A stretch of 64,000 bases of DNA from Hoeflea sp. YIM 152468 (GTDB taxonomy: Bacteria > Pseudomonadota > Alphaproteobacteria > Rhizobiales > Rhizobiaceae): contig NZ_JARGET010000031.1 of assembly GCF_029210485.1 (NCBI RefSeq), positions 1-64,000 of the forward strand. The letters are read 5' to 3'. The notes below the pieces were generated by a model that was given only the letters and a program-made list of their open reading frames with translations, was not told the origin of the DNA and did not search any database. Shown piece by piece: positions 25,976 to 35,820 of this stretch. Numbering within the stretch: the first letter of the stretch is position 1; every line of letters begins with the position of its first letter. Both the position numbers and the translations under genes were made by a program.

Positions 25976-27736
25976 ATGAATGTGTTCAAGGACTTCGAAA
26001 TCAGAATCAAGCAGGCCGTGGAAACGCTTGATGTTGTGAAGGAAAACGGTGGCGACGTCAGCTTTGAGCGATTGACGGTCGAGCCGCCGCGTGATCCGGC
26101 GCACGGGGATATTTCGACCAATGCGGCGATGGTGCTGGCTAAGCCGCTGGGAATGAACCCGCGCGCGCTGGCCGAATTGATCGCGCTGCAGTTTGCCGGC
26201 GATACCGATGTCGCCGAAACCAGCGTGGCGGGACCGGGATTTCTCAATTTCCGGCTGACGGCGGCGTTCTGGGGCCGGTTGCTCACAACCATCATCGCCG
26301 AGGGCGTCGAATATGGCCGCTCGACCGCTGGCGGAAATCGCAAGGTCAATGTCGAGTATGTGTCGGCAAATCCGACCGGACCGATGCATGTCGGCCACTG
26401 CCGCGGCGCCGTGGTTGGCGATACCCTGGCCAATCTGATGGAGTTTGCCGGCTTTGACGTGACCAAGGAGTATTACGTCAACGATGCCGGGTCGCAGATC
26501 GATGTGCTGTCGAAGTCCGCCTATCTGAGATACCGTGAAGCCCTGGGCGAGGAGATCGGCGACATTCCTGCCGGGCTGTATCCCGGGGACTATCTGGTGC
26601 CGGTCGGGCAAGCGCTCGCCGATGAATTCGGCTCCTCGCTGAGGCGGATGGCGGAAGATGAGCGAATGGCGCTGATCAAGGACCGCACCATCGCGGCGAT
26701 GATGGCGATGATCCGAGAAGATTTGAAGGCGCTCAATGTCCAGCATGACGTGTTCTTCTCCGAGCGCAGCCTGCATGCGGACGGCGCCAAGGCGATACGC
26801 CAGGCCATCAATGATCTGACCTTCAAGGGGCATGTCTACAAGGGCAAGCTGCCGCCGCCGAAGGGCCAGCCCCCGGAAGACTGGGAAGACCGCGAGCAGA
26901 CGTTGTTCCGCTCCACCGAGGTCGGCGACGATATCGACCGTCCGCTGATCAAGTCCGATGGCGGCTACACCTATTTTGCCGCGGACGTGGCCTATTTTCG
27001 TGACAAGTTCGAACGCGGATATTCCGAGATGATCTACGTTCTGGGCGCTGATCATGGCGGCTACATCAAGCGGCTTGAGGCCGTGGCCAAGGCCATTTCC
27101 GCCGGGGATGCCAAGTTGACCGTGCTGCTGACCCAGCTGGTCAAGATCTTCCGCAATGGCGAACCTGTGCGGATGTCCAAACGCTCAGGCGATTTTGTCA
27201 CGCTGCGCGATGTGGTGGACGAGGTCGGTCGGGATTCGGTCCGCTTCATGATGCTGTTCCGCAAGAGTTCGGAAACGCTCGACTTCGATTTTGCCAAGGT
27301 GACGGAGCAATCCAAGGACAATCCGGTCTTCTATGTTCAGTATGCCCACGCCCGCTGCGCCTCGGTGCTGCGGCAGGCTCTGGAAACGTTTCCGGATCTC
27401 GATCTGACGCCACAGGCGCTGGCTTCGGCGGACATGTCCGCTCTGTCTCATGAGAGCGAGTTGGCGCTTGTTGCCAAGCTCGGCGAGTATCCCCGGATGA
27501 TCGAGGCTGCCGCCTCGGGACAAGAGCCGCACAAAGTCGCGTTTTACCTGTATGATCTTGCCAGTTTGTTGCATGCGCACTGGAACAAGGGCCGTGATGA
27601 ACCGGGTTTGCGGTTTATTAACGATAAAAACAGACAATCGACAATTGCCAGGATGGGTTTGGTGTACGCAGTAGCATCCGTGTTGAAGTCAGGTCTCACC
27701 ATTACGGGGACCGAAGCACCGGAAGAAATGCGCTAG
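25976..27736 (+). CDS. argS: arginyl-tRNA synthetase
   Basis: Class Ia synthetase, 586 residues. The HIGH motif appears as [12 protein letters not shown], the KMSKS equivalent as R-M-S-K-R-S-G-D-F, and the N-terminal Add-1 and C-terminal DALR anticodon-binding domains are present. It stands between dgt and the SPOR protein, as in Sinorhizobium. Confidence 0.96.
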   Translation: MNVFKDFEIRIKQAVETLDVVKENGGDVSFERLTVEPPRDPAHGDISTNAAMVLAKPLGMNPRALAELIALQFAGDTDVAETSVAGPGFLNFRLTAAFWGRLLTTIIAEGVEYGRSTAGGNRKVNVEYVSANPTGPMHVGHCRGAVVGDTLANLMEFAGFDVTKEYYVNDAGSQIDVLSKSAYLRYREALGEEIGDIPAGLYPGDYLVPVGQALADEFGSSLRRMAEDERMALIKDRTIAAMMAMIREDLKALNVQHDVFFSERSLHADGAKAIRQAINDLTFKGHVYKGKLPPPKGQPPEDWEDREQTLFRSTEVGDDIDRPLIKSDGGYTYFAADVAYFRDKFERGYSEMIYVLGADHGGYIKRLEAVAKAISAGDAKLTVLLTQLVKIFRNGEPVRMSKRSGDFVTLRDVVDEVGRDSVRFMMLFRKSSETLDFDFAKVTEQSKDNPVFYVQYAHARCASVLRQALETFPDLDLTPQALASADMSALSHESELALVAKLGEYPRMIEAAASGQEPHKVAFYLYDLASLLHAHWNKGRDEPGLRFINDKNRQSTIARMGLVYAVASVLKSGLTITGTEAPEEMR

Positions 27737-27796
27737 ACGTCACCTTTTACCCACATTGCTCTGGCAGTAGAATGTGCAAGGGTATGTGAGTGATGC

Positions 27797-30700
27797 ATGG
27801 TTGATCAACTTCAAATGAACACCCGGTCCCCGGACCCGGACGACGAGATTGATGATCCCTTGGCGGAACTTGCCCGGATCATTGGCTATGAGCGCCCGGC
27901 GGAATCGGCGCGCACATCCATTGAGACTCCGGATGCCAGTGAATTCGATCTGGAAGCCGAATTGATGCGCGAACTTGATGTTCCGCTGGCGCCGTCTGTC
28001 GACGAGCTGGACCGGATTGAGGCTGACGAAGCCCTTGACCAGGCGCTAACTGACGGCGATCTCGAAACCGAACCCGCCGAGATCAGGCCACAGCAACGCG
28101 GGGAGCCGCTTGTCCGGCAGATGCGCGACGCGCCAGTGACTGACGCGCCGATGGCTGAGGCGCCGGTGTCTGGCGACCCTGTCGATGATGACCGGCCTGA
28201 TGTGGAGCCGGAAGACGAAGGTCTGGACGAGGCGCGGTCTTCCGGTGCACTGTTGCGGGCTATCGAAAACGAATTTCCCGTTGAAGATCGCGATGATCAG
28301 GAGTCAGACGAACCGGCAAGCGGTCAAGACGACTTTGCACTTGCCTGGAACGAAGACGATCTTGCACCTGACTGGCTGGCGGACAAGCCCGCAGATGACG
28401 CGGACGATGACCAGACCGATCACGCGGACGATGACCAGACCGATTACGCGGAACCTGATCAGGATGCCGGGCAATCCACCACAGCGAAGTGGGGAGGGGT
28501 GCAGACTGCCGCTGTGCCCGATCATGCTGGCGACGATGTTCTTGAAGACATGGTTCGCTTTGAACTGCCGCAGCGAGGCGGCGGCGGCTTAAACATCCAG
28601 CCGGGCCCGACAGGCAGACAGGATGGTCGCTCTGGCGCGGATGCCGGTACCGGCCAGGCCGGTGCTTCGGCTGAGCTGGCTTGGCCGGACGACGCATCGG
28701 CAACAGATGGCGATAGCGATGGCGCGACGTCAGGCCCGTCGATGGACTTCGAAGAGTATCTGTCGACCGAGCTGGATGTCTTTGGCCACGAGGTGGCTCT
28801 TGAGGCTGATGGCGATCACAGGAAAGCTGCAAGCCAGTTTGGCGGCAATGCTCAGGATGAAGTCGGAGAGATCGAAGCGGCGCTTGATCTGTTGAGCGAT
28901 GACGCGCTTGACGCCGATCCTGCTGTTTTCGATGCTGCTGCCGAAGAATTGCTGGCCAGCCTGAGCGCCCCTGATGCAGGTTCCGGACCCGACGCAGGAC
29001 CCGCGCTGGCGGAAGGCGCAGAGTCGCAGGACTGGTCACTGGACTCGATCGAAGAATCGTCAGCCGAGAAACATGACGGCGAGCTTGGCGATATGTTCGG
29101 CTTGCCTGATCGCGTGGTTGATCCCTCGGTGTCCAGAACGGAAGATGATCTCGAACTCGATCTGGGACAGGTTCTGGCCGACAGCTTTAACGATATTGAT
29201 GATGATGAGCCGGCAGCCGCACCTGCAAGCCAGGGAGAACTTGAGCCTGAGCCGGGGCGGACAGAGGCCGGGCCGGCTGACCGTGATGATCTGACGGAAG
29301 CCTTTGCCGCTCTGATACCGAGCGCGATTGGCACTGCGCAAGAGACTGGGTTTACCCCCAGCGCGCTGACGGACGCAGCAGGCCACACTGCGGTTGAGCA
29401 GCAGCCGGATCAGCATGACTGGCTTGCCGGTTTTGACGAGGTTGACGGGTCCGGCACAGGTTCCGCACCGGGGACCGATTCTGACGATTACTATTTCGAT
29501 GCGGAGCTTATCGCGGATGCCGATGAGGCAGTTGAGCCGGTCGGCATCATCGATGTGCCGGAACTCGTTCACGACGATCCGCAGCCCCTCGATCCGGATT
29601 ATGACCCTGAGTTGGAAGGGGAATTTGCCGATTTTGCCGATCGCCACGAACCGCAGTCTGAAGACGTCTCCGACGAGGTCATGGGCACCGGGATCGGTGT
29701 CGCCGAGGAATGGAGCCGTTCAGACGGATCGCAGCGCGGCTCTGAAGTGTCTGATGATTATATTGCTCTGGAACGGGAGCTTGGTGCGGGGCATGAGCAC
29801 CCGGTCGATCCCTATCCGGTCAGATTTTCCGATGACGATCCGTTCGCGGGGGGTGCGGATGCGCGCAATGACGCGGCAAGATCCGGCTCGCGTGGGCCGG
29901 TGGTGGCAATTGCCGTTCTGGGCATAGCCGTGGTGGCGGTGGCCGGTGCGTTTGGCTGGAGCATGTTGTCCGGTGACGACACCACAGCGGATGGCGGACC
30001 GCGGATCATCAGGGCCGAGACCGAACCGGTCAAGGTGCTTCCCGAAAACCCTGGCGGCGTGACCGTCCCCAATCAGGACAAGGCGGTTTATGACCGTGTC
30101 GCAGGCGTGGATTCGGGTCCGCCGGGACAGCCCGCGCTGGTCAATTCCGCCGAAGAGCCGGTGGATGTCGTGCAGCGCACGCTCGATCCGGAAATTCTGC
30201 CGCTGGAAGGCCGCGGTGACACTGCGGTCAAATCCGAGGACCGGCTGATTGCCGGTGGCAGCAATGCCGAGGCCGAGACCGATGGCGCGGCTGCGCCGGT
30301 GGTTTCACCGCGCAAGGTGCGGACAATGATTGTCAAGCCGGACGGGTCCATCGTGGCTCGGGAAGAGCCTGACCCCGTTGCCGAGGCGGAGGACACGCAA
30401 CAGCTTGTCGCCTCAGCCGGGACCGTGCTCGATGCACCAGCCGAGACACCCCAAACCCCTGAACCAACGGAGACGGCTGGGGCGGATGCACCCCTGACAA
30501 CCCCGGCCGAAACTGCCGATACGGCTGAGACGGCTGAAACCGATCCTGGTTCGATCGCGCCCGTGCGGGTGGTCAAGACCCAGCAAATCCGGCCCGTGGC
30601 CAATGCGCCGGTGCCGGCCGGCCGGCCGGCAGATCAGCCGATCAATGTTGTCGGTACAGTGTCGCAAGGCGGTAACGTCTCGGCGGCGCCTTCCGCGGCT

Positions 30701-31021
30701 GCTCAACCGGCAACCCCGGCGGCTGAGCCGGTTGAGGTTGCGTCCGCACCGGTCGCGGCCGCCCCTGCCGCCAATCCGGGAGGGTATTACGTGCAGATTG
30801 CTTCCCAGCCGACGGTTGAGGGCGCGCAGCAATCCTGGCGGACCCTGTCCAGCCGGTACAGTTCGGTTCTCGGCGGACAGAGCGTCGATATTCAACGGGC
30901 TGATATACCGGGCAAGGGCGTGTTTCACCGCGTCAGGGTTCCCGCCGGGAGCAAGGACCAGGCCAACGCGCTATGCAGCCGCTACAAATCGGCCGGCGGA
31001 AGCTGCTTCGTCTCCCGCTGA
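27797..31021 (+). CDS. very large acidic SPOR-domain membrane protein
   Basis: A 1074-residue protein with three parts. Residues 1 to about 695 are strongly acidic and low in complexity (runs of D, E, A, S, P) and should be cytoplasmic and disordered. A single membrane helix follows at about 700-723 (V-V-A-I-A-V-L-G-I-A-V-V-A-V-A-G-A-F). After a Pro/Ala/Thr-rich periplasmic linker, the last 80 residues form a SPOR domain (Y-Y-V-Q-I-A-S-Q-P ... F-H-R-V-R-V-P-A-G). SPOR domains bind denuded peptidoglycan at division sites. The orthologue in this position is common in rhizobia, but this cytoplasmic part is unusually long. A terminator separates it from nagZ. Confidence 0.85.
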   Translation: MVDQLQMNTRSPDPDDEIDDPLAELARIIGYERPAESARTSIETPDASEFDLEAELMRELDVPLAPSVDELDRIEADEALDQALTDGDLETEPAEIRPQQRGEPLVRQMRDAPVTDAPMAEAPVSGDPVDDDRPDVEPEDEGLDEARSSGALLRAIENEFPVEDRDDQESDEPASGQDDFALAWNEDDLAPDWLADKPADDADDDQTDHADDDQTDYAEPDQDAGQSTTAKWGGVQTAAVPDHAGDDVLEDMVRFELPQRGGGGLNIQPGPTGRQDGRSGADAGTGQAGASAELAWPDDASATDGDSDGATSGPSMDFEEYLSTELDVFGHEVALEADGDHRKAASQFGGNAQDEVGEIEAALDLLSDDALDADPAVFDAAAEELLASLSAPDAGSGPDAGPALAEGAESQDWSLDSIEESSAEKHDGELGDMFGLPDRVVDPSVSRTEDDLELDLGQVLADSFNDIDDDEPAAAPASQGELEPEPGRTEAGPADRDDLTEAFAALIPSAIGTAQETGFTPSALTDAAGHTAVEQQPDQHDWLAGFDEVDGSGTGSAPGTDSDDYYFDAELIADADEAVEPVGIIDVPELVHDDPQPLDPDYDPELEGEFADFADRHEPQSEDVSDEVMGTGIGVAEEWSRSDGSQRGSEVSDDYIALERELGAGHEHPVDPYPVRFSDDDPFAGGADARNDAARSGSRGPVVAIAVLGIAVVAVAGAFGWSMLSGDDTTADGGPRIIRAETEPVKVLPENPGGVTVPNQDKAVYDRVAGVDSGPPGQPALVNSAEEPVDVVQRTLDPEILPLEGRGDTAVKSEDRLIAGGSNAEAETDGAAAPVVSPRKVRTMIVKPDGSIVAREEPDPVAEAEDTQQLVASAGTVLDAPAETPQTPEPTETAGADAPLTTPAETADTAETAETDPGSIAPVRVVKTQQIRPVANAPVPAGRPADQPINVVGTVSQGGNVSAAPSAAAQPATPAAEPVEVASAPVAAAPAANPGGYYVQIASQPTVEGAQQSWRTLSSRYSSVLGGQSVDIQRADIPGKGVFHRVRVPAGSKDQANALCSRYKSAGGSCFVSR
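28398..28445. repeat. tandem 24-bp repeat inside the SPOR protein gene
   Basis: The unit starting ACGCGGACGATGACC is present twice back to back (28398-28421 and 28422-28445, one or two base changes), giving a repeated A-D-D-D-Q-T-D segment. It suggests length variation of the acidic region by slippage. Confidence 0.75.
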
Positions 31022-31045
31022 CCGCAGATGCCATCGCCAAGCTGT

Positions 31046-31070
31046 AAGGCCGCGTTCAGCGCGGCCTTTT
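31046..31070 (+). terminator. terminator after the SPOR protein gene
   Basis: GGCCGCG pairs with CGCGGCC around a five-base loop and is followed by four T, 25 bases after the stop codon. Confidence 0.8.
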
Positions 31071-31134
31071 CAGTTTCAATGCTGGCGGCGCGGCGATTTG
31101 TGTCAAACCGGGGCGGATCGACTAAGATTGGCGC

Positions 31135-32151
31135 ATGAGCGAATCAAAAGCCGTCATATTCGGGTGCATGGGTTTGGAGCTAAGCTCCGACGAAGCTGCC
31201 TTTTTCGCCGAAACCAAGCCGTGGGGATTCATCCTTTTCGGCCGGAACATCGACAGCCTCGATCAGGTGGCGGATCTGACGGCGGCCTTGCGTGAGAGCA
31301 TCGGCCGGTCCGACGTGCCGATATTGATCGACCAGGAAGGTGGCCGGGTGCAGCGGCTCAAACCGCCGCTCGTGGCGCACTACCCATCCGGCGCCGATCT
31401 CGGGGCGCTGTACCTGTCAAACCCCGAGGCCGGATTGCGGGCCACGTGGATCATGTCACGGCTGCATGCTTTTGATCTGGTTCGGCTGGGCATAAATGTC
31501 GACTGTCTGCCGGTGCTTGACGTGCCTTCGCCGGGGGCACATGAGGTGATCGGCAGCCGGGCCTACGGGATAACACCGGACGTGGTGGCGCGCCTGGGCG
31601 CCGCAGCAGCGCAAGGCCTGAAAGCCGGCGGAATGCTGCCGGTCATCAAGCACATTCCCGGTCACGGGCGGGCAGGCGCAGACACCCATCATGAGCTGCC
31701 GCATGTCGACGCGCCACGCGCCGACTTGTCTGCGCGCGATTTCCAGCCGTTCCGGGCCTTGCGCCATGAGGCAATGGCGATGTCGGCGCATGTGGTGTTT
31801 ACCGAGATAGACCCGGACCATCCGGCGACGACCTCGTCGAGGGTGGTGGCGGAGGTGATTCGGTCGGAAATCGGCTTTGACGGGCTTTTGATGTCCGATG
31901 ATGTGTCGATGAATGCGCTTTCTGGGGATTTTGCCACAAGAACGGGTGCAATTTTCGCCGCAGGATGCGATGTCGTCTTGCACTGCAATGGGGTGCGGGC
32001 GGAAATGCAGGCGGTGGCCTCCCGGACGCCCGAACTCGCTGGCGACAGCTTGCGACGGGCGAAGGCGGTCATGGCCGCGTTTGGTGCGCCTGATGACAGT
32101 CATGAGGCGGCATTGCGGGAAGAATTCGCAGGGTTGATGGCAAGCTCCTAA
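31135..32151 (+). CDS. nagZ: beta-N-acetylhexosaminidase (glycoside hydrolase family 3)
   Basis: Cytoplasmic enzyme that removes GlcNAc from anhydro-muropeptides during cell-wall recycling. The 338-residue protein has the substrate motif K-H-I-P-G-H-G-R-A-G-A-D-T-H-H-E-L-P with the mobile catalytic His, and the nucleophile Asp in L-L-M-S-D-D-V-S-M. No signal peptide is seen, which fits NagZ. It starts a tight series with scpA and scpB. Confidence 0.92.
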   Translation: MSESKAVIFGCMGLELSSDEAAFFAETKPWGFILFGRNIDSLDQVADLTAALRESIGRSDVPILIDQEGGRVQRLKPPLVAHYPSGADLGALYLSNPEAGLRATWIMSRLHAFDLVRLGINVDCLPVLDVPSPGAHEVIGSRAYGITPDVVARLGAAAAQGLKAGGMLPVIKHIPGHGRAGADTHHELPHVDAPRADLSARDFQPFRALRHEAMAMSAHVVFTEIDPDHPATTSSRVVAEVIRSEIGFDGLLMSDDVSMNALSGDFATRTGAIFAAGCDVVLHCNGVRAEMQAVASRTPELAGDSLRRAKAVMAAFGAPDDSHEAALREEFAGLMASS

Positions 32152-32158
32152 CCGGGCG

Positions 32159-33040
32159 ATGGGAAAGGCAGCAGGTGTGAGCAACGCAAATCGGCACAGC
32201 GCTGGCAGTACGAGCAGGACATCGATGGGCAAGACGCCCATGGATGTCGTGTGGGACGATGCCAAGGCGGACCGGCTGACAGGCGATCCGGCACTGGTGA
32301 TCGACGTCGAGGGATTTGAAGGCCCGCTCGACCTGTTGTTGCATCTGGCGCGCACCCAGCGGGTGGATCTGGCGCGTATTTCGGTGCTGGCATTGGCCGA
32401 ACAGTATCTTCTGTTTGTCGAAAAAGCGCGTCAGCTGCGGCTGGAACTGGCTGCCGATTATCTGGTGATGGCGGCCTGGCTTGCCTATCTCAAATCGCGT
32501 CTGCTGATTCCGCAAGGGCCGAAAGGCGATGAGCCGAGCGGCGAGGAGATGGCGGCGCAACTGGCGTTCAGGCTCAAGCGGCTTGAAGCCATGCGCGAGG
32601 CGGCGACGCGGCTGGTCAATCGCAACCGGCTGGGACGCGATGTGTTTGCCCGCGGCGCGCCGGAACCGATGGTGATCGACAAGACTTCATACTTTGACGC
32701 AACGCTTTATGATTTGCTGACGGCCTATGCAGCCCAGAAACAACGCCAGACCATCACCCAGGTGACAATCTCGCGACGGCGGGTCTGGTCGCTCAGCGAT
32801 GCGCGCGTCATCCTCATGCGTCTGATTGGTGAGATGAAGGACTGGACGGCGCTGGACCAGTATTTGCTGCGCTACCTCGCCGATCCCGAAGAGCGGGCGA
32901 CAGCGATTGCCAGCTCGTTTGCCGCCAGTCTTGAAATGGTGCGGGAAGGCCGGATTGAAATCCGTCAGGACGGTGCATTTCAACCTATTTTCATGCGACG
33001 GTCGCAGCAGCCCGTTGCCACAGCAGGAAGCAAGCCATGA
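32159..33040 (+). CDS. scpA: segregation and condensation protein A
   Basis: Kleisin subunit of the SMC-ScpAB condensin that organises and segregates the chromosome. Core F-E-G-P-L-D-L-L-L-H-L-A-R-x-Q-x-V-D-L, then I-x-x-L-A-L-A-E-Q-Y-L and the A-A-W-L-A-Y-L-K-S-R-L-L-I-P segment are typical. The start at 32159 follows nagZ by seven bases; an ATG at 32225 with AGGA upstream is a serious alternative that would remove a poorly conserved 22-residue leader. Its stop overlaps scpB (ATGA). Confidence 0.92.
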   Translation: MGKAAGVSNANRHSAGSTSRTSMGKTPMDVVWDDAKADRLTGDPALVIDVEGFEGPLDLLLHLARTQRVDLARISVLALAEQYLLFVEKARQLRLELAADYLVMAAWLAYLKSRLLIPQGPKGDEPSGEEMAAQLAFRLKRLEAMREAATRLVNRNRLGRDVFARGAPEPMVIDKTSYFDATLYDLLTAYAAQKQRQTITQVTISRRRVWSLSDARVILMRLIGEMKDWTALDQYLLRYLADPEERATAIASSFAASLEMVREGRIEIRQDGAFQPIFMRRSQQPVATAGSKP

Positions 33041-33795
33041 CAATGGACCCGGGACACGGAACCGCTTTCGCCCTGGAACCCGGAGCAGGTGACATGGACA
33101 ACCACGAGATCGGGTCGGATGGCCTTGACGCTCTGCGTGAGCGCGCCTTGCACGAAGCCGAACGCATTGCCGAGGCGTTGGTCTTTGCCTCAAGCGAGCC
33201 GGTGGCCGGGAAGCTGATCGCCGGCAAGCTGCCGGAAGGCGTGTCCCTGGATGGTGTGATGGCCCGATTGGCTGACCGGTATGCGCCGCGCGGTATCAAT
33301 CTGGTGCGGGTCGGCGATGCCTGGGCATTCCGCACCGCGGCTGATCTCGGTTTCCTGATCCGGCGCGACGAGAGTGAAGTCAAGAAGCTGTCGCGCGCCG
33401 GGCTCGAAGTTCTGTCAACGATTGCCTATCACCAGCCGGTGACGCGCGCGGAGATCGAAGACGTTCGTGGCGTGGCGACTTCAAAAGGCACGCTTGATGT
33501 GCTGCTGGAATCAGGCTGGGTGCGGATGCGCGGCCGCCGCCGCTCTCCGGGCCGTCCGGTCACCTATGGCACGACGGTGGCGTTTCTCGATCACTTTGGG
33601 CTGGAGGACCTGCGGGATCTTCCGGGGATGGATGAGCTCAAGGGTGCGGGTCTGCTGTCAGGCCGGGTGCCCTCGAATTTCCAGCCGCCAGTGACACCGG
33701 GCAATGACGACCTTTCCGACGACGAAGATCCGATCACCCAGATGGACCTGGAGGAGCTCGGCCTCTTGACACCGATGGGTGAAGCGGACGACTAA
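33037..33795 (+). CDS. scpB: segregation and condensation protein B
   Basis: Winged-helix partner of ScpA in SMC-ScpAB. The 252-residue protein has the family core E-A-L-V-F-A-S-S-E-P-V, L-S-x-A-G-L-E-V-L-S-T-I-A-Y-H-Q-P-V-T-R-A-E-I and the L-x-x-x-G-W-V-R-x-x-G-R-R-x-x-P-G-R-P-V-T-Y-G-T segment. The acidic C-terminal tail is common in rhizobial members. The ATGA overlap with scpA indicates coupled translation. Confidence 0.94.
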   Translation: MTMDPGHGTAFALEPGAGDMDNHEIGSDGLDALRERALHEAERIAEALVFASSEPVAGKLIAGKLPEGVSLDGVMARLADRYAPRGINLVRVGDAWAFRTAADLGFLIRRDESEVKKLSRAGLEVLSTIAYHQPVTRAEIEDVRGVATSKGTLDVLLESGWVRMRGRRRSPGRPVTYGTTVAFLDHFGLEDLRDLPGMDELKGAGLLSGRVPSNFQPPVTPGNDDLSDDEDPITQMDLEELGLLTPMGEADD

Positions 33796-33852
33796 ACCTC
33801 CATCCGGTCAAGTTCCGGACACAGCGTTGCAGAAACAAGGGTCCCGGCCATC

Positions 33853-34947
33853 GTGAAACAGCAGACAAGAGCGGTCAACGCACGCAGGACTGCCGGCGTC
33901 ACCTTTGCCGCCCGGCTGGCGTTCGAAGATGTCCACCATGCCTATGGAGAGCAACAGACGTTGCGGGGTGTAACGCTGGCTGCGGAGCCGGGTGAAGTGT
34001 TGTGCCTGCTCGGGCCCTCTGGTTCCGGCAAGACCACCTTGTTGCGCATTGCTGCCGGGATCGAGCCATTGGGCAGCGGGCGGTTGTTGCTCAACGACCG
34101 GGAAGTCGCCGGACCGAAGTCAAACCTGCCGCCCGAGCGGCGCGGCATCGGCCTGATGTTTCAGGATTTCGCCCTGTTCCCGCACCTCACCATCCTCGAC
34201 AATGTCCGCTTTGGGCTCACGGCGCTTTCTTCCGCCGACGCCAAGCGTGAGGCGCTGGCGGCGCTCGATCGTGTCGGCATGGTGCATCACGCCGACGATT
34301 ATCCGCATGCGCTTTCGGGCGGTGAGCAACAGCGTGTGGCGCTGGCCCGGGCGCTGGCGCCGCGTCCGGCCGTGCTGTTGATGGACGAGCCGTTCTCCGG
34401 GCTTGATTCGCGGCTCAAGGACAGCGTGCGGGCCGAAACCCTGGCCATTTTGCGCGAGGCCCGGGCCACGGCGATCGTGGTGACCCATGATGCCGAGGAA
34501 GCCATGCGAATGGGCGACCGGATTGCGCTGTTGCGGGACGGCGCCCTCGAGCAGGTGGGAACCGCCGAGGATCTGTATCATCGTCCGACCAACCTGTTTG
34601 CCGCCGGGTTCTTCTCCGAGATCAATGTGTTTGAAGGCTCGGTTTTTCAGGAAAAGGCACAAACGCCGGTTGGGCCCGTCACCGCAAAAGGTTTTAGAGA
34701 TGGTGCAAACGTCTCGATTGCAATAAGGCTTCCCGGTGTTGAAGTTACGGAGACGCCTTGCGGTGTTCCAGCACGGATTGTGGCGCGCAGGTTCCTTGGG
34801 GTTGAGGAGCTGGTGACATTGGTGGTAGCGGGAGGCGAAAACCCGATCGATGCCCGCATTCGCGCCGGCCAATTGCGGAGCGGCGCCCGCGATGTTTCAG
34901 TCACCGTCAACGAGCGTGACATATTGGTGTTTGAAAGAAACGGATAA
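33853..34947 (+). CDS. orphan ABC transporter ATP-binding protein (FbpC/PotA-like)
   Basis: ATPase of an importer of the iron/spermidine/sulfate branch. Walker A G-P-S-G-S-G-K-T-T, Q loop F-Q-D-F-A-L, signature L-S-G-G-E-Q-Q-R, Walker B V-L-L-M-D-E-P and H loop V-T-H-D are all intact. A C-terminal regulatory (TOBE-like) domain follows from about residue 245, giving 364 residues. The start is a GTG at 33853. There is no permease or binding protein near it: scpB lies upstream and tatA downstream. Best guess is an Fe(3+) ATPase whose partners are encoded elsewhere; the substrate is not known. Confidence 0.85.
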   Translation: MKQQTRAVNARRTAGVTFAARLAFEDVHHAYGEQQTLRGVTLAAEPGEVLCLLGPSGSGKTTLLRIAAGIEPLGSGRLLLNDREVAGPKSNLPPERRGIGLMFQDFALFPHLTILDNVRFGLTALSSADAKREALAALDRVGMVHHADDYPHALSGGEQQRVALARALAPRPAVLLMDEPFSGLDSRLKDSVRAETLAILREARATAIVVTHDAEEAMRMGDRIALLRDGALEQVGTAEDLYHRPTNLFAAGFFSEINVFEGSVFQEKAQTPVGPVTAKGFRDGANVSIAIRLPGVEVTETPCGVPARIVARRFLGVEELVTLVVAGGENPIDARIRAGQLRSGARDVSVTVNERDILVFERNG

Positions 34948-34981
34948 ACACCCTAAATCAGGGTAGGAACAGGAGAGTATC

Positions 34982-35191
34982 ATGGGTTCATTCAGTATCT
35001 GGCATTGGCTAATCGTTCTGGTCGTCGTTCTGCTTCTTTTCGGGCGCGGCAAGATTCCGGAACTGATGGGTGATGTCGCCAAGGGAATCAAGAGCTTCAA
35101 AAAGGGGATGGGCGAGGACGAAGCCACGCCAGAAACCACCAAGACAGTCGAAAGCAAGGCTGAAGAAGCTGAAGCCAAGGATCGCGGCTGA
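34982..35191 (+). CDS. tatA: Sec-independent translocase subunit TatA
   Basis: Pore-forming subunit of the twin-arginine export system. The 69-residue protein has the short N-terminal membrane helix ([13 protein letters not shown]), then [24 protein letters not shown] amphipathic helix, and an acidic tail. A good ribosome binding site (AGGAGAG) precedes it. tatA-tatB-tatC follow each other closely. Confidence 0.96.
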   Translation: MGSFSIWHWLIVLVVVLLLFGRGKIPELMGDVAKGIKSFKKGMGEDEATPETTKTVESKAEEAEAKDRG

Positions 35192-35232
35192 TACGCCAAT
35201 CCCGTTGCCCTGACGGGTGAGGAGACGCCTGA

Positions 35233-35820
35233 ATGTTCGACATCGGTTGGCCAGAGCTTCTGGTCGTCGCCATTGTGCTGATCATCGTGGTTGGTCCCAA
35301 GGACCTGCCGCCCATGCTGCGTGCCTTCGGGCGAACAACCAAGAAACTCAGGGCCATGGCCGGCGAGTTTCGGGGGCAGTTCGATGACGCGCTGCGGGAA
35401 GCCGAGCTTGATGACGTCAAGAAAACCTTTGACGAGGCGCGCAAGCTCAATCCGATGCAGACCATTCGTGACGCCGTCAATCCGCTCAAGGAAACCGCCA
35501 GGGATTTGAAGTCGGACCTGGACACGTCGATGAAAACACCTTCGGCGGCCAAGGACGCGCCGCCGAAGACGGAGCTTCCCGATTCGAAGATGAAACTGGG
35601 CGACGGGCCGCCGGACTTCAAAGCCTCCGAACCGGTCGTGGCCGATTCGAAGGCCAAACCTGCATCAAAACCTGCTGCTGCGTCGAAATCCGCCGCCACG
35701 GCCAAGAAGGCACCGGCCAAGGCTGCAAAACCCGCAGCCAAGACCAAAGCTGCGGCAAAGTCAGCCCCGGCTAAAAGTGCGCCCCGCGCCAGCAAACCCA
35801 AAGGCGAGGGCCAGGCGTGA
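35233..35820 (+). CDS. tatB: Sec-independent translocase subunit TatB
   Basis: Substrate-receptor partner of TatC. Starts M-F-D-I-G-W-P-E-L-L-V-V, followed by G-P-K-D-L-P-P-M-L-R-A-F-G and a long amphipathic region. The C-terminal third is an Ala/Lys/Pro-rich tail (about residues 135-195), longer than in enteric TatB but usual in rhizobia. The stop overlaps the tatC start (GTGA). Confidence 0.95.
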   Translation: MFDIGWPELLVVAIVLIIVVGPKDLPPMLRAFGRTTKKLRAMAGEFRGQFDDALREAELDDVKKTFDEARKLNPMQTIRDAVNPLKETARDLKSDLDTSMKTPSAAKDAPPKTELPDSKMKLGDGPPDFKASEPVVADSKAKPASKPAAASKSAATAKKAPAKAAKPAAKTKAAAKSAPAKSAPRASKPKGEGQA

